Source: Rhodococcus qingshengii JCM 15477 (GTDB lineage: Bacteria; Actinomycetota; Actinomycetes; Mycobacteriales; Mycobacteriaceae). From it: a stretch of DNA of 64,000 nucleotides. Made by a program: the position numbers and the translations under genes. Where the stretch lies: positions 4,645,001-4,709,000 of the forward strand of contig NZ_CP096563.1 in assembly GCF_023221595.1 (NCBI RefSeq), in the 5' to 3' direction. Shown one piece after another: positions 50,506 through 58,464 of this stretch (position 1 is its first letter; each line of letters opens with the position of its first letter). The notes under the pieces are model-generated. The model was not told the DNA's origin, searched no databases, and saw only the letters and a program-made list of their open reading frames with translations.

Positions 50506-50865
50506 TCACGCACCTCTCAATGCCGACTCCACCATGGCGACGATCTCAGTGTCGGAGTACCCGAGCGAGCGGACCTTATGCGCAAACGCGGTCGCCGCCT
50601 GCTCCGCCTGCGCCTGCACCGGATCGGTCCCCGAAGCGATGAACGTCCCTTGCTTTCCCCTCGTCTCGATCACGCCCTGATCGCTGAGCGCGCGATAAGC
50701 CTTCGCGACGGTGTTGGCCGCCAATCCCAGCTCCGAGGCCAATGCACGCACCGTCGGGATCTTGGTTCCCGCAATCAATCCGCCGCCGTGAACCTGCTCG
50801 ATAATCTGTTGCCGCAGTTGGTCGTACGGAGCTGTGGAGGAATCGTGTTCGATCGCGATCTTCAT
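50506..50865 (-). CDS. GntR family regulator, YtrA type
   Basis: A 119-residue short GntR protein. The N-terminal winged helix is complete (APYDQLRQQIIEQV, LIAGTKIPTVRALASELGLA, NTVAKAYRALSDQGVIETR), and only about 45 residues follow, the size of the YtrA subgroup that lacks a large ligand domain. YtrA-type regulators usually control neighbouring transporters or membrane genes. ATG 50865 is preferred to the upstream ATG at 50871. The gene lies between the NAD(P)-binding gene and doxX, all on the minus strand. Confidence 0.87.
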   Translation of the reverse strand: MKIAIEHDSSTAPYDQLRQQIIEQVHGGGLIAGTKIPTVRALASELGLAANTVAKAYRALSDQGVIETRGKQGTFIASGTDPVQAQAEQAATAFAHKVRSLGYSDTEIVAMVESALRGA

Positions 50866-50907
50866 CGTCACCCTCGTCGTATCTTCTCGGTCACAGCATC
50901 TTCTCTC

Positions 50908-51591
50908 TCACAAACCCTCGATCGCTTCGCGGATCGTATGCGGGCCGGAGGTCAGAACCAATATCTTGCCGACACTGGACGGCGCGTCGATGAGCGCTTC
51001 GATCACTGCGGCGACATCTGCACGAGGCACAGAGCCTCGATCGACGGGTGGCTCTGCAAGAAGGACTTCACCGGTGGGGTCGTCGTCTGTCAGAAGGCCT
51101 GGCCGAAGAATCGTCCAATCCAGCGAAGTCCTTGTCTTCAGGTCTTCCTCTGCTGCAGTCTTCGCCCGCAGGTAGGCGGCAAAAACCTCGTCGGTGTTCT
51201 CCGGTATTTCGTCACCAGCACCCATGGCGCTGATCTGTATGAACCGACGCACTCCCGCTTTCTCGGCGGCATCGGCCAACAGCACCGCCGCAGCTCGGTC
51301 TACGGAGTCCTTCCGCTCGATCGAGCTACCAGGTCCGGCGCCCGCGGCGAAGACCGCGACGTCGGCACCGTCGAGTACCTTCGCAACTTCCTCGACCGTG
51401 GAGGATTCCAGATCGATCACCACGGGGAACGCGCCGAGTGTGCGGACCGCACCCTCGTGCGCGGAGTTGCGGATCAGCGCTACCGGCCGATCACCATGTC
51501 CTGCCAGCAGGTACGTCAGGTGCTGCGCGATCTTGCCGTGCCCACCGGCAATGACCACGCGCCGTTCGTCCACACTTCGATGTTCCGTCAT
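50908..51591 (-). CDS. NAD(P)-binding protein, atypical short-chain dehydrogenase
   Basis: A 227-residue Rossmann protein of the NAD(P)H-binding (NmrA/YwnB-like) group. The cofactor loop VVIAGGHGKIAQHLTYLL is at the N-terminus; SAMGAGD and YLRAKTAAEEDL follow, with a Lys but without a full YxxxK pair. Such proteins act as oxidoreductases or redox sensors. ATG 51591 has GAGGAGA eight bases upstream; the open frame upstream is not conserved. The gntR gene follows in the same direction. Confidence 0.83.
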   Translation of the reverse strand: MTEHRSVDERRVVIAGGHGKIAQHLTYLLAGHGDRPVALIRNSAHEGAVRTLGAFPVVIDLESSTVEEVAKVLDGADVAVFAAGAGPGSSIERKDSVDRAAAVLLADAAEKAGVRRFIQISAMGAGDEIPENTDEVFAAYLRAKTAAEEDLKTRTSLDWTILRPGLLTDDDPTGEVLLAEPPVDRGSVPRADVAAVIEALIDAPSSVGKILVLTSGPHTIREAIEGL

Positions 51592-51685
51592 CGTTTTCTC
51601 CTCACAAGTCGGTACTTCAAGTGCAGCGCGCCGGAGGTGTCCGTTGTTCCCCTGTTTGTCCCACGAGTTCGGACACAGAGGCAGA

Positions 51686-52039
51686 ATGACGGACATGGCA
51701 TCTGCAACCATCTTCCACAATCAACGGTGCAACACGTCGCGGACTGTTCTCGGACTTATCCGCGACGCCGGCATCGAACCGACCATTGTGAAGTACCTCG
51801 ATACTCCGCCTACCCGATCCGAGCTGGAAAAACTCCTCGCCGACGCCGGCCTCGAGCCCAGCCAAGCCGTTCGCAAGCGCGAAACGCAGTACAAGGAACT
51901 CGGGCTCGCCGACGCATCCGAATCCGAGATCCTCGACGCGATGATCGAGCACCCAATTCTGATCGAACGCCCGTTCGTGGTCACTGACAAAGGCACCGTC
52001 CTCGCGCGGCCTGCAGCCAAGGTGGAAGAAATTCTCTGA
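51686..52039 (+). CDS. arsC: arsenate reductase family protein (ArsC/Spx-like)
   Basis: A 117-residue thioredoxin-fold protein of the glutaredoxin-coupled ArsC family. Cys 13 in FHNQRCNTSR is the catalytic position (the CNTSR motif of E. coli ArsC is CGTSR), and the anion-binding arginines are in KRETQ and ERPFVV. It reduces arsenate to arsenite with a thiol cofactor if active. No ars efflux or arsR gene is nearby, so a related thiol role is possible. ATG 51686 has AGAGG upstream; ATG 51695 is a second choice. Confidence 0.85.
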   Translation: MTDMASATIFHNQRCNTSRTVLGLIRDAGIEPTIVKYLDTPPTRSELEKLLADAGLEPSQAVRKRETQYKELGLADASESEILDAMIEHPILIERPFVVTDKGTVLARPAAKVEEIL

Positions 52040-52052
52040 CAGCGTCGACGGC

Positions 52053-53270
52053 TTACAGCGGATCGCGGGCGATCGGGCAGGACATGCACCGAGGACCACC
52101 TCGGCCGGACCCCAGTTCCGAACCCGCGATTCGCAAAACCTCGATACCCGAGGCCTCCAGCCTGGCGTTCGTTTCGACGTTGCGCTCGTAAGCGACGACG
52201 ACGCCAGGCTCGACGGCGAGGGTGTTGTTTCCGTCGTCCCACTGCTCACGCTCGGCAGTCACCGTGTCGAGTCCGGTGTCGATCACACGCAGTTTTCCGA
52301 TTCCCATGGCGTCGGCCGCCGCTTCGAGGAACGGCGTCGCACCGCGAATACTCACCCCGTCGTCTTCCTTGCGCAGAGTGAACGCCGCCAGGGTGTCCTG
52401 AATGGCCGGATACATGACGACCGCGTCGGCCTCGACCATGGTGCAGACCGTGTCGAGATGCATCGACGCTCGGCGTTGCTCGATCGGAACAACCAACACC
52501 GTGTGGGCGAGGCCGTCGTCGAACACGCTACGCGCCAATGCTTCTGCTCCGGCGGGTGACGTACGTTCACCGACACCGATTGCGATCACCCCCGGCGCGA
52601 GAAGCAGCACGTCACCTCCCTCGACAGGAGCCGTGTGCGACTCGTACGCGCGGCGCACGCCTTTGAATCGAGGGTGATGCGCGTAGACGAGATCCGTTAT
52701 CGAGGATTCGCGAGCTCGCGCTGACAACGCCAAGGACGTGATGATGACCCGTGGCCCGACCCAGAACGACGAATCACGGGTGAAGAGCAAGTTGGGCAAC
52801 GGGTCGATCACGAAGTCACCGCCGTGATGCATCCTGCGCACCAACGAGGTCGAGTCGGCATCGATCGGCAATTCGTCGAACGTCATTCCTGCAGTAAGGA
52901 TCGACGAAAGCTCCTTCGGCTCCACCTTTCGCAGGTAGGCGGCCAGGTGTTGCCCGAGCGCGTGGCCGATCTTGCGTGCGTCGACGGCGGCCGCGATTCC
53001 CTGGATCCTCGCTGCGCCACTGACCTCGAGCGCCTCGGTGAGGAGATCGGACAAAAGCAGTACCTCGACGCCGCGCTCACGAAGGACGGTCGCAAACTGA
53101 TCGTGTTCTTCCTGCGCGCGGTCCACCCACGGCAACGCGTCGAACAGCAGCTCGTCGTTGTTGCGCGGAGTCAATCGTTTCAACTCGTCGCCAGGACGAT
53201 GAAGAATGACCGATCGCAATCGGCCCACCTCGGAATCGACACCGAGGGGGACGGAGCCAGAAGCGTTCAT
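52053..53270 (-). CDS. arcA: arginine deiminase
   Basis: A 405-residue guanidine-modifying enzyme hydrolysing arginine to citrulline and ammonia. The family pattern is complete: [15 protein letters not shown] near the start, [13 protein letters not shown], the [12 protein letters not shown] segment, [10 protein letters not shown] with the catalytic His, and the C-terminal nucleophile Cys in [12 protein letters not shown]. tuberculosis has arcA (Rv1001) at the same place beside pmt. No arcB or arcC follows, so arginine use for ATP is unlikely in this locus alone; pH or nitrogen roles are possible. Confidence 0.94.
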   Translation of the reverse strand: MNASGSVPLGVDSEVGRLRSVILHRPGDELKRLTPRNNDELLFDALPWVDRAQEEHDQFATVLRERGVEVLLLSDLLTEALEVSGAARIQGIAAAVDARKIGHALGQHLAAYLRKVEPKELSSILTAGMTFDELPIDADSTSLVRRMHHGGDFVIDPLPNLLFTRDSSFWVGPRVIITSLALSARARESSITDLVYAHHPRFKGVRRAYESHTAPVEGGDVLLLAPGVIAIGVGERTSPAGAEALARSVFDDGLAHTVLVVPIEQRRASMHLDTVCTMVEADAVVMYPAIQDTLAAFTLRKEDDGVSIRGATPFLEAAADAMGIGKLRVIDTGLDTVTAEREQWDDGNNTLAVEPGVVVAYERNVETNARLEASGIEVLRIAGSELGSGRGGPRCMSCPIARDPL

Positions 53271-53369
53271 GAGTGAACACTAATCCCGTAGGCCCCACCC
53301 AGCAGGGACAAGCAGCTGTCGTACCGGTCCGCGTAACGTCTGATCCGACGCAGGCGAGAGGACCAGGCA

Positions 53370-53858
53370 ATGAGTAGTACGGATCAGGCGGCGCTGAACG
53401 GCGCCGGAATCGAGAGGTTCACCGGTCGCTGGGTCGGCGCTGGAGCCGGACATTTCCCCACCATCGACGACTTCGAGTACTCCGAGGAGATCGAGTTCGC
53501 GCCCACCCCGAAACCGTTTCTCACCTACTCGTCGCGCACTCGTGGGCTCCCCGACGGACGACCGCTTCACATGGAATCGGGATACCTGCGCCCAACACCG
53601 GGTGGTGAGCTCGAATTGCTGGTCAGCCAGCCCACCGGATTCGTCGAGATCCATCGCGGCACCCTCGACTCCGAAGGCACTCTCGCCTTGACCCGTCTCA
53701 CGCTCGCAGCATCACCCGACGCAAAACCGGTTCACGACGTTCGGCGAGTCATGCGCGTTCAGGGCGACACGCTGACATACGACCTGTGGATGGCGCACGG
53801 CGACACCCCGCTGACGCATCATCTCCACGCCACCCTCCACCGCGCGACGGACCGGTAG
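53370..53858 (+). CDS. nitrobindin-like haem-binding beta-barrel protein
   Basis: A 162-residue protein of the nitrobindin (THAP4-type, DUF1794) family. The opening [21 protein letters not shown] is the conserved GxWxGxGxGxxP signature, and the last strands have [10 protein letters not shown], which may hold the haem-ligating His. These all-beta proteins carry ferric haem and isomerise peroxynitrite or bind NO. It lies five bases before soxR, so NO or redox sensing and detoxification are probably co-expressed. Confidence 0.87.
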   Translation: MSSTDQAALNGAGIERFTGRWVGAGAGHFPTIDDFEYSEEIEFAPTPKPFLTYSSRTRGLPDGRPLHMESGYLRPTPGGELELLVSQPTGFVEIHRGTLDSEGTLALTRLTLAASPDAKPVHDVRRVMRVQGDTLTYDLWMAHGDTPLTHHLHATLHRATDR

Positions 53859-53863
53859 TCGCC

Positions 53864-54343
53864 ATGGAGATGCCGTCGTGGAAGGCAAAGGAACTCACGC
53901 CCGGCCAGCTCTCCGAGCGCAGCGGTGTCGCCGTCTCGGCCCTGCATTTCTACGAACGAGAAGGCCTCATCGTCAGTCGCCGGACCAGCGGAAACCAGCG
54001 CCGATACCAACGAGACACGCTTCGACGCGTCGCCTTCATCAGAATCTCGCAACGCGTCGGCATTCCGCTGTCGGAAATCAGAGAGGCCCTCGGCACACTT
54101 CCTGAAGGCCGTACCCCGAACCGCGCAGATTGGGAAAGATTGTCGACCGGGTGGCGGCGCCACCTCGATCTACGCATCGAGCAACTGGAACGTCTACGGG
54201 ACAACCTCACCGGTTGCATCGGTTGCGGGTGCCTCTCGTTGGAGGGGTGCGCCCTCGCCAACCCGCACGATCAACTCGCATCCGCCGGCCCGGGTGCGCG
54301 CGTTCTGGAAGTAGATTTCGGTGCAGGCTCAGGCGAGAAATGA
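53864..54343 (+). CDS. soxR: redox-sensitive transcriptional activator SoxR
   Basis: A 159-residue MerR-family regulator. The winged helix reads [25 protein letters not shown] and [14 protein letters not shown]; a dimerisation helix follows and the [2Fe-2S] ligands are in [12 protein letters not shown] near residues 118-129. The SoxR arrangement of four Cys is intact, so it should sense redox-cycling compounds or NO. ATG 53864 is five bases after the nitrobindin stop. No soxS exists in actinobacteria; its targets are likely the nearby enzymes. Confidence 0.93.
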   Translation: MEMPSWKAKELTPGQLSERSGVAVSALHFYEREGLIVSRRTSGNQRRYQRDTLRRVAFIRISQRVGIPLSEIREALGTLPEGRTPNRADWERLSTGWRRHLDLRIEQLERLRDNLTGCIGCGCLSLEGCALANPHDQLASAGPGARVLEVDFGAGSGEK

Positions 54344-54811
54344 CTCGACGGCGTCCCGATCGCGCCCCAGCAAGTCCTCGACGGTCTTCTTCAGCAACTT
54401 CTCGATCTGGCCGCCGATGATCGGCATCTTCACCTCAGCCGTTCCGTCGACGACCAACCGCGTGCAGGACTCGGCGGCGGTGAGATCGAGCGTCGTCTCG
54501 ATTCGGATCGGCAGTCCCCGCGCGATTCCGGTGACCGACCCTGCTGCACGCCCGTCCGACAGAGGTCCCCACCGATCGACCCGTTTCAGACCGAGCCGAC
54601 TCGGCGCAACCTTGGCGACCAGGCTCGGGAGGGAGGCGGAGTCGATTTCCTCGGACACGGATACTTCGATCGATCCGTCTCGAACTTCGATGTCCGAGGT
54701 GGCATAAAGGTCTCCGAGTCTGCCTTTCCAATAATTCGGGTCGGTCAAAGTTCGATGCACGTCGTCGATCGGATATTTGAATTCGATATCGAAGTGAAAA
54801 CTCTTCGGCAT
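54329..54811 (-). CDS. DUF2505 domain protein
   Basis: A 160-residue protein of the START/SRPBCC-like DUF2505 family common in Corynebacteriales: [24 protein letters not shown] at the start and a long C-terminal helix with [16 protein letters not shown]. It probably binds a hydrophobic ligand. It overlaps the 3' end of soxR on the other strand by 15 bp. The family has no established reaction. Confidence 0.82.
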   Translation of the reverse strand: MPKSFHFDIEFKYPIDDVHRTLTDPNYWKGRLGDLYATSDIEVRDGSIEVSVSEEIDSASLPSLVAKVAPSRLGLKRVDRWGPLSDGRAAGSVTGIARGLPIRIETTLDLTAAESCTRLVVDGTAEVKMPIIGGQIEKLLKKTVEDLLGRDRDAVESFLA

Positions 54812-54859
54812 GACTTTGGTCCCTATTCGACTAGATAAAAGTCCCGGCGGAGTTAACGC

Positions 54860-55705
54860 TCATCGCTTGAGCAATTTACTGAACTGGTCGTTCGCTTTTT
54901 GCATCACGAACTCGTAAGGCAGGGCGAATTTGCGCGCCCACCAGTATCCGAATCGGATGTCATTGGACGTATATACGAGGTACGTATTCTTCTCGATTCC
55001 CCGCAGAATGCACGACGCCACCTTCTCCGGGGAGACAGCACGCGCCTCGAACCGGTGCGTGAGTTTTTCGACCCGCGGGTCGTTCCTGTCGATACCCGCT
55101 ATTTCCACGGTTCCCACCAATGGCGTCTTCACCCCACCCGGCACAACCAGACTGACCCCGATTCCGTGCCGCTTCAGATCGAATCGCAGCACCTCGGACA
55201 CCCCGCGAAGGCCGAACTTGCTCGCACTGTAGGCGGCGTGCCACGGCAGGGCCAAAAGTCCGGCAGCCGAAGACACGTTGACCAGGTGTCCACCCTTGCC
55301 GGCACGAATCATGGGTGGAACAAACGTCTCCATGACATGGATCGGCCCCATCAGGTTGACGTCCACCATGGACTTCCAATGCCGATGTTCGAGGTTCTCG
55401 ATAGTTCCCCACGCTGAAATGCCGGCGATATTCATGACGACATCCATCGAAGAAAATTGAGTGTGAATCTCGGTACCGAATTTCACGACCTCGTCGTAGT
55501 CCGAGATATCGAGTGCCTTCGCCATGCTGACCGTGCCGCCGCCGGCGCCGACCATCGCGACCGTCTCTTCCAATCCGACGCTGTTGATATCGGTGAGAAA
55601 CAATTCGGCGCCGACTTCTGATGCACGCAGCGCAGTTGCACGTCCAATTCCACTACCGGCGCCGGTGATCAGGCATTTCTTGCCGTCGAGCGACCTTACA
55701 GACAT
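54860..55705 (-). CDS. short-chain dehydrogenase/reductase
   Basis: A 281-residue classical SDR. The cofactor loop is TGAGSGIGRATAL, NIAG lies at the end of strand 4, and the catalytic set is Ser in VNVSSAAG, then YSASK (Tyr-x-x-x-Lys). A C-terminal tail of about 50 residues includes a basic segment WWARKFALPYEF, typical of membrane-near actinobacterial SDRs. An Asp after strand 2 (LFLTDINSVG) favours NAD. The substrate is unknown. It stands alone; DUF2505 follows after about 50 bp in the same direction. Confidence 0.88.
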   Translation of the reverse strand: MSVRSLDGKKCLITGAGSGIGRATALRASEVGAELFLTDINSVGLEETVAMVGAGGGTVSMAKALDISDYDEVVKFGTEIHTQFSSMDVVMNIAGISAWGTIENLEHRHWKSMVDVNLMGPIHVMETFVPPMIRAGKGGHLVNVSSAAGLLALPWHAAYSASKFGLRGVSEVLRFDLKRHGIGVSLVVPGGVKTPLVGTVEIAGIDRNDPRVEKLTHRFEARAVSPEKVASCILRGIEKNTYLVYTSNDIRFGYWWARKFALPYEFVMQKANDQFSKLLKR

Positions 55706-55850
55706 GGATGAACACTCCCCCGCACTCGTACTGTGGACATGCGGGAAAGTCTACGCACGCACGGTGCGGCCGCCCTGAAACACGCAGGACGACCTGCGGG
55801 GCACGGCCGTACTCCGCGCAAACACCGCACAGAGACGACCGCAGCGAGCA

Positions 55851-56006
55851 CTAGAGACGCTGCATCATCTGCTCTTGATAGCCCTTGACCGTACGGTCGA
55901 GTTCTTCCGCCGCTACATCGTCCCCACGCTTGCGTGCGTCGTGGGCTCGATCCTGAATTTCACGGATTGCGCGGCGCAATTCATCATCGCTCATCGTGTG
56001 TTTCAT
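55851..56006 (-). CDS. small charged helical protein
   Basis: A 51-residue protein, MKHTMSDDELRR at the start, rich in Asp, Glu, Arg and Lys with a heptad-like pattern (AIREIQDRAHDARKRGDD), predicted as two helices. ATG 56006 is used; ATG 55994 would give 47 residues. No membrane segment or Cys is present. I do not recognise a named family. The coding pattern and the lack of a longer alternative on the other strand favour a real gene. Confidence 0.6.
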   Translation of the reverse strand: MKHTMSDDELRRAIREIQDRAHDARKRGDDVAAEELDRTVKGYQEQMMQRL

Positions 56007-56094
56007 GTCACAATTCTGCACCCACCCGGAGGGTTTAGCTAGCACAGATCGCAATCCGGCAAACCGTTCAAGGTTCAACCCGGAGGTGATCCGC

Positions 56095-56193
56095 ATGACA
56101 TCGCAACCAGCCACCCTGATCGCGACCCTAAACCTTCAAACATCGCTTGAACTGCAGTTTTTCAATCGAAATAGTTGTGAAAAACCAGGCTAA
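56095..56193 (+). CDS. possible 32-residue small protein with an extreme ribosome site
   Basis: ATG 56095 follows GGAGGTGATCC, which is complementary to the very end of 16S rRNA over eleven bases, with six bases between the core GGAGGTG and the ATG. The frame encodes 32 residues (MTSQPATLIATLNLQ at the start) without repeats or a membrane span. Coding bias is not typical, so the strong site may instead be a standby or regulatory site for the EspR-like gene 290 bp downstream. Confidence 0.35.
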   Translation: MTSQPATLIATLNLQTSLELQFFNRNSCEKPG

Positions 56194-56368
56194 CGCATAG
56201 CTAATATCGCCAAAACGGGTAAAAGGTTTGATATTGGGCGGATTGGCCAAGTACTGGAAGGTTCGAATAGCGCAGTCGTAGCTGCACATTTCCGTGTGAC
56301 GGAAACTCAATGTGCGCTGAGACATAGCTGAGCACTCATTGGGCGGACGAACCGAATCTCGGACACAT

Positions 56369-56399
56369 TTGACAACTAGTCCACTAAACAGACTACGGT
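56369..56399 (+). promoter_or_regulatory. possible promoter of the EspR-like gene
   Basis: TTGACA at 56369-56374 with TACGGT at 56394-56399, spacing 19 bases, 87 bp before the start codon. The whole gap from 56194 to 56485 is AT-richer than its surroundings and otherwise holds nothing I can name; an open frame on the minus strand there is not coding-like. Confidence 0.4.
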
Positions 56400-56485
56400 G
56401 AGCTACCGATCGGTTATCCGCGTGATACCGTAGGATTCACTGAACGGACAATTGCTAGCTAGAGAGGATTACGGGGCGGTTCACA

Positions 56486-56902
56486 ATGGCTGACTTTGCA
56501 GAACGATTGAACAAACTGTTCGACAGTGTTCATCCTCCGGGGCGCAAACCCCATACCAACGCCGAGGTTGCGGCAGCGCTCATCGAAGACGGCCATCAGA
56601 TCTCCAAGCCGTACATCTCGCAGCTCCGCTCGGGACAGCGCACCAACCCCTCAGACGAGACAGTCGCAGCCTTCGCCCGGTTCTTCAAGGTGAAGCCCGA
56701 CTACTTCTTCAACGACATCTACGCAGCCAAGATCGATCACGATCTCGAACTGCTCTCACAGCTCCAAGGCTACGGGCTTCGCCGCCTCTCGAGCCGTGCA
56801 TTCGACCTCTCGGAAGAATCGCAGAATCTACTCACCACGATGGCTGAAAAGCTCCGCGCGAGTGAAGGTTTGCCAGAGGTTCCGCCTGACGCGTCACGCT
56901 GA
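56486..56902 (+). CDS. EspR-like helix-turn-helix regulator
   Basis: A 138-residue XRE-type DNA-binding protein that resembles EspR (Rv3849) along its length: FAERLNKLFDSVHPPGRKPH, then SKPYISQLRSGQRTNPSDET as the helix-turn-helix and FFKVKPDYFFNDIYAAKID, followed by a C-terminal dimerisation region with RRLSSRAFDLSEESQNLL. EspR is a nucleoid-associated regulator of virulence and cell-wall genes. The gene converges on an ImmA-type peptidase/membrane protein operon, a combination that suggests a common circuit. It ends in a strong terminator. Confidence 0.88.
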   Translation: MADFAERLNKLFDSVHPPGRKPHTNAEVAAALIEDGHQISKPYISQLRSGQRTNPSDETVAAFARFFKVKPDYFFNDIYAAKIDHDLELLSQLQGYGLRRLSSRAFDLSEESQNLLTTMAEKLRASEGLPEVPPDASR

Positions 56903-56952
56903 TGTGACCGTGCTGAAGCACTGACTCGATCTCGAGCACTGCAATGACATGG

Positions 56953-56981
56953 AGTAGGTCGACTACGAACGTCGACCTACT
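56953..56981 (+). terminator. intrinsic terminator of the EspR-like gene
   Basis: AGTAGGTCGAC at 56953-56963 pairs perfectly with GTCGACCTACT at 56971-56981 around a seven-base loop, followed by TTTTGTCGTTT. It overlaps the 3' end of the convergent membrane-protein gene and is one of the few U-tailed terminators in the window. Confidence 0.88.
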
Positions 56982-57964
56982 TTTGTCGTTTCATCGAGTT
57001 CTTTCGCCAACAACAACACCCAGCGGCGCGCCGACATCTTCTCAGGAGGCGCAATCCACCTGGTGTCCAACACATCCGAGGCCAAGGGATCGGCGATCCA
57101 CCCCGCCAAAATCCCCGCGTGTGCAGTGACGGCCCGCGGCGGTTCCTGACCACCGACGTCGAACATCCCGGCGCCGGACTGGATGTACATCGCATCCATG
57201 ATCTGCGCGATCATGTCCGATGCCCGCAGCACAGACGTACTCCCGGCGCTGTCCGCGTCGACTACCTCGGGGAATCGCTTGACGAGAAGCGCGTGCATCC
57301 GCCGCAGCCGGTACAGATCTCGTCGCGCACGTAACCAGGTCTCGAGAAGCACCCACGTGATGCCCAGCGCAATCAGAACACTCGAGGCAGCGATGAACCA
57401 CACCCCTGGGCCCGTCCAGATATCCGATTCGAGTGCGCCGGTGCCACCGATCGATTCGACAAGCATCACGACGACCACGACGAGCAGGATCGACGAACCG
57501 GTCACGATCAACGCGATTCCGCGCCCCAACGGCGCCCACGCAACGTGCCGTAGCCCCGTCGAAATGACAAGGGACAGAGCGACGATGATAAAGATCAGAG
57601 CCGGCGCCGGGTAGCCGAAGAGAACCGCGATCGCCACCAGGAGCCCCACCGAGTACAGCACGGTGGCGAGGCCGCGCATAGCCGGACGTGACATCACCGG
57701 CCACGCAGACACGGCGCCGACTGCACTGGCCGCAGACAACGCTGTCCACAAGACGATGACGATCATCGCGGCGGCATGCTGCTCCGGCGCAATGCGATCG
57801 ACGATGTCCCATACCGCCGGCACCATGACCGTCGACGACAATGCGACCGAGAAGCCTGCAAAGACCATCGACATTCGCAACGGCGTCGCGGTGCGCGCGA
57901 CAACTCGACCCAGTCTCGCGCCGGCTGCAACCCAGACGAGAAGGGCCACAGCCCAAAAGATCAT
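56963..57964 (-). CDS. multi-pass membrane protein (MAB_1171c-like)
   Basis: A 333-residue protein with about seven N-terminal membrane helices (to about residue 225, the last near VLIALGITWVLLETWL) followed by a soluble domain of about 110 residues with YRLRRMHALLVKRFPEVVD and VLRASDMIAQIMDAMY. The plan matches the MAB_1171c putative-transporter family often found beside ImmA-type peptidases. ATG 57964 overlaps the peptidase stop (ATGA), so the two are coupled. The soluble tail looks regulatory; transport is not shown. It is the last gene of the operon. Confidence 0.82.
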   Translation of the reverse strand: MIFWAVALLVWVAAGARLGRVVARTATPLRMSMVFAGFSVALSSTVMVPAVWDIVDRIAPEQHAAAMIVIVLWTALSAASAVGAVSAWPVMSRPAMRGLATVLYSVGLLVAIAVLFGYPAPALIFIIVALSLVISTGLRHVAWAPLGRGIALIVTGSSILLVVVVVMLVESIGGTGALESDIWTGPGVWFIAASSVLIALGITWVLLETWLRARRDLYRLRRMHALLVKRFPEVVDADSAGSTSVLRASDMIAQIMDAMYIQSGAGMFDVGGQEPPRAVTAHAGILAGWIADPLASDVLDTRWIAPPEKMSARRWVLLLAKELDETTKVGRRS

Positions 57965-58461
57965 CCGATCGCCTCGTCGTACCGCAACACCGACAGCGGT
58001 GTCCCACGGCCACTCATCGTTCGCAGACGCATGATCAACATCGACGCGAACGTCTCGGCTTCCCACTCCGCGATGTCGTCCATCGGCACGGGTTCGTTGC
58101 GCCGCAGAGAACGTTGACTCAACATGTAGGCGATCAAATCGTCACTGACCTCGAGCGTCGCCTCGGCGATCTCGGCACCCTCGTGGCGAAACACTATGTG
58201 CCCCAACTCATGTGCCAGAGTCCGCTCGACATTGGGTAGTCCGGGAGCCAAAACGATGACGTCGTGGTCGTCGTAGGCCCGGCGCTGACCGCACACTCCG
58301 GTGGCGAGAGGGGTTTCCAGATCGATCTCGATCGGGCGCCCACGCTCGCGGGCGACTGTCTGCACCACCGTCAGCAGTGACACTGCCTCCGACGACGCTG
58401 CTGCGTCGCATACGGCATCCACCGCGGCCAGAACGCGGCGATGTGAACGTCTGTCCGGCAC
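57961..58461 (-). CDS. ImmA/IrrE-type metallopeptidase
   Basis: A 166-residue protein with the zinc-peptidase motif HELGH at residues 83-87 and a third-ligand-like EWEAETFASM at 131-140. ImmA/IrrE peptidases cleave XRE-type repressors or act as redox and DNA-damage sensors (ImmA of ICEBs1, IrrE of Deinococcus). GTG 58461 lies three bases after the stop of the surface-protein gene, and the stop overlaps the membrane-protein start. The nearest XRE-type protein is the EspR-like one 1 kb away, an attractive substrate. No fused helix-turn-helix is present. Confidence 0.85.
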   Translation of the reverse strand: MPDRRSHRRVLAAVDAVCDAAASSEAVSLLTVVQTVARERGRPIEIDLETPLATGVCGQRRAYDDHDVIVLAPGLPNVERTLAHELGHIVFRHEGAEIAEATLEVSDDLIAYMLSQRSLRRNEPVPMDDIAEWEAETFASMLIMRLRTMSGRGTPLSVLRYDEAIG

Positions 58462-58464
58462 GAC

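Noticed and set aside
50503..51987. 494-codon plus-strand frame across gntR and the NAD(P)-binding gene
   Set aside because: It covers two recognised genes on the other strand plus intergenic operators and shows no family features.
56128..56325. Minus-strand frame of 65 codons in the EspR-like upstream region
   Set aside because: Atypical codon use, no ribosome site, and it overlaps the likely promoter region; treated as non-coding.
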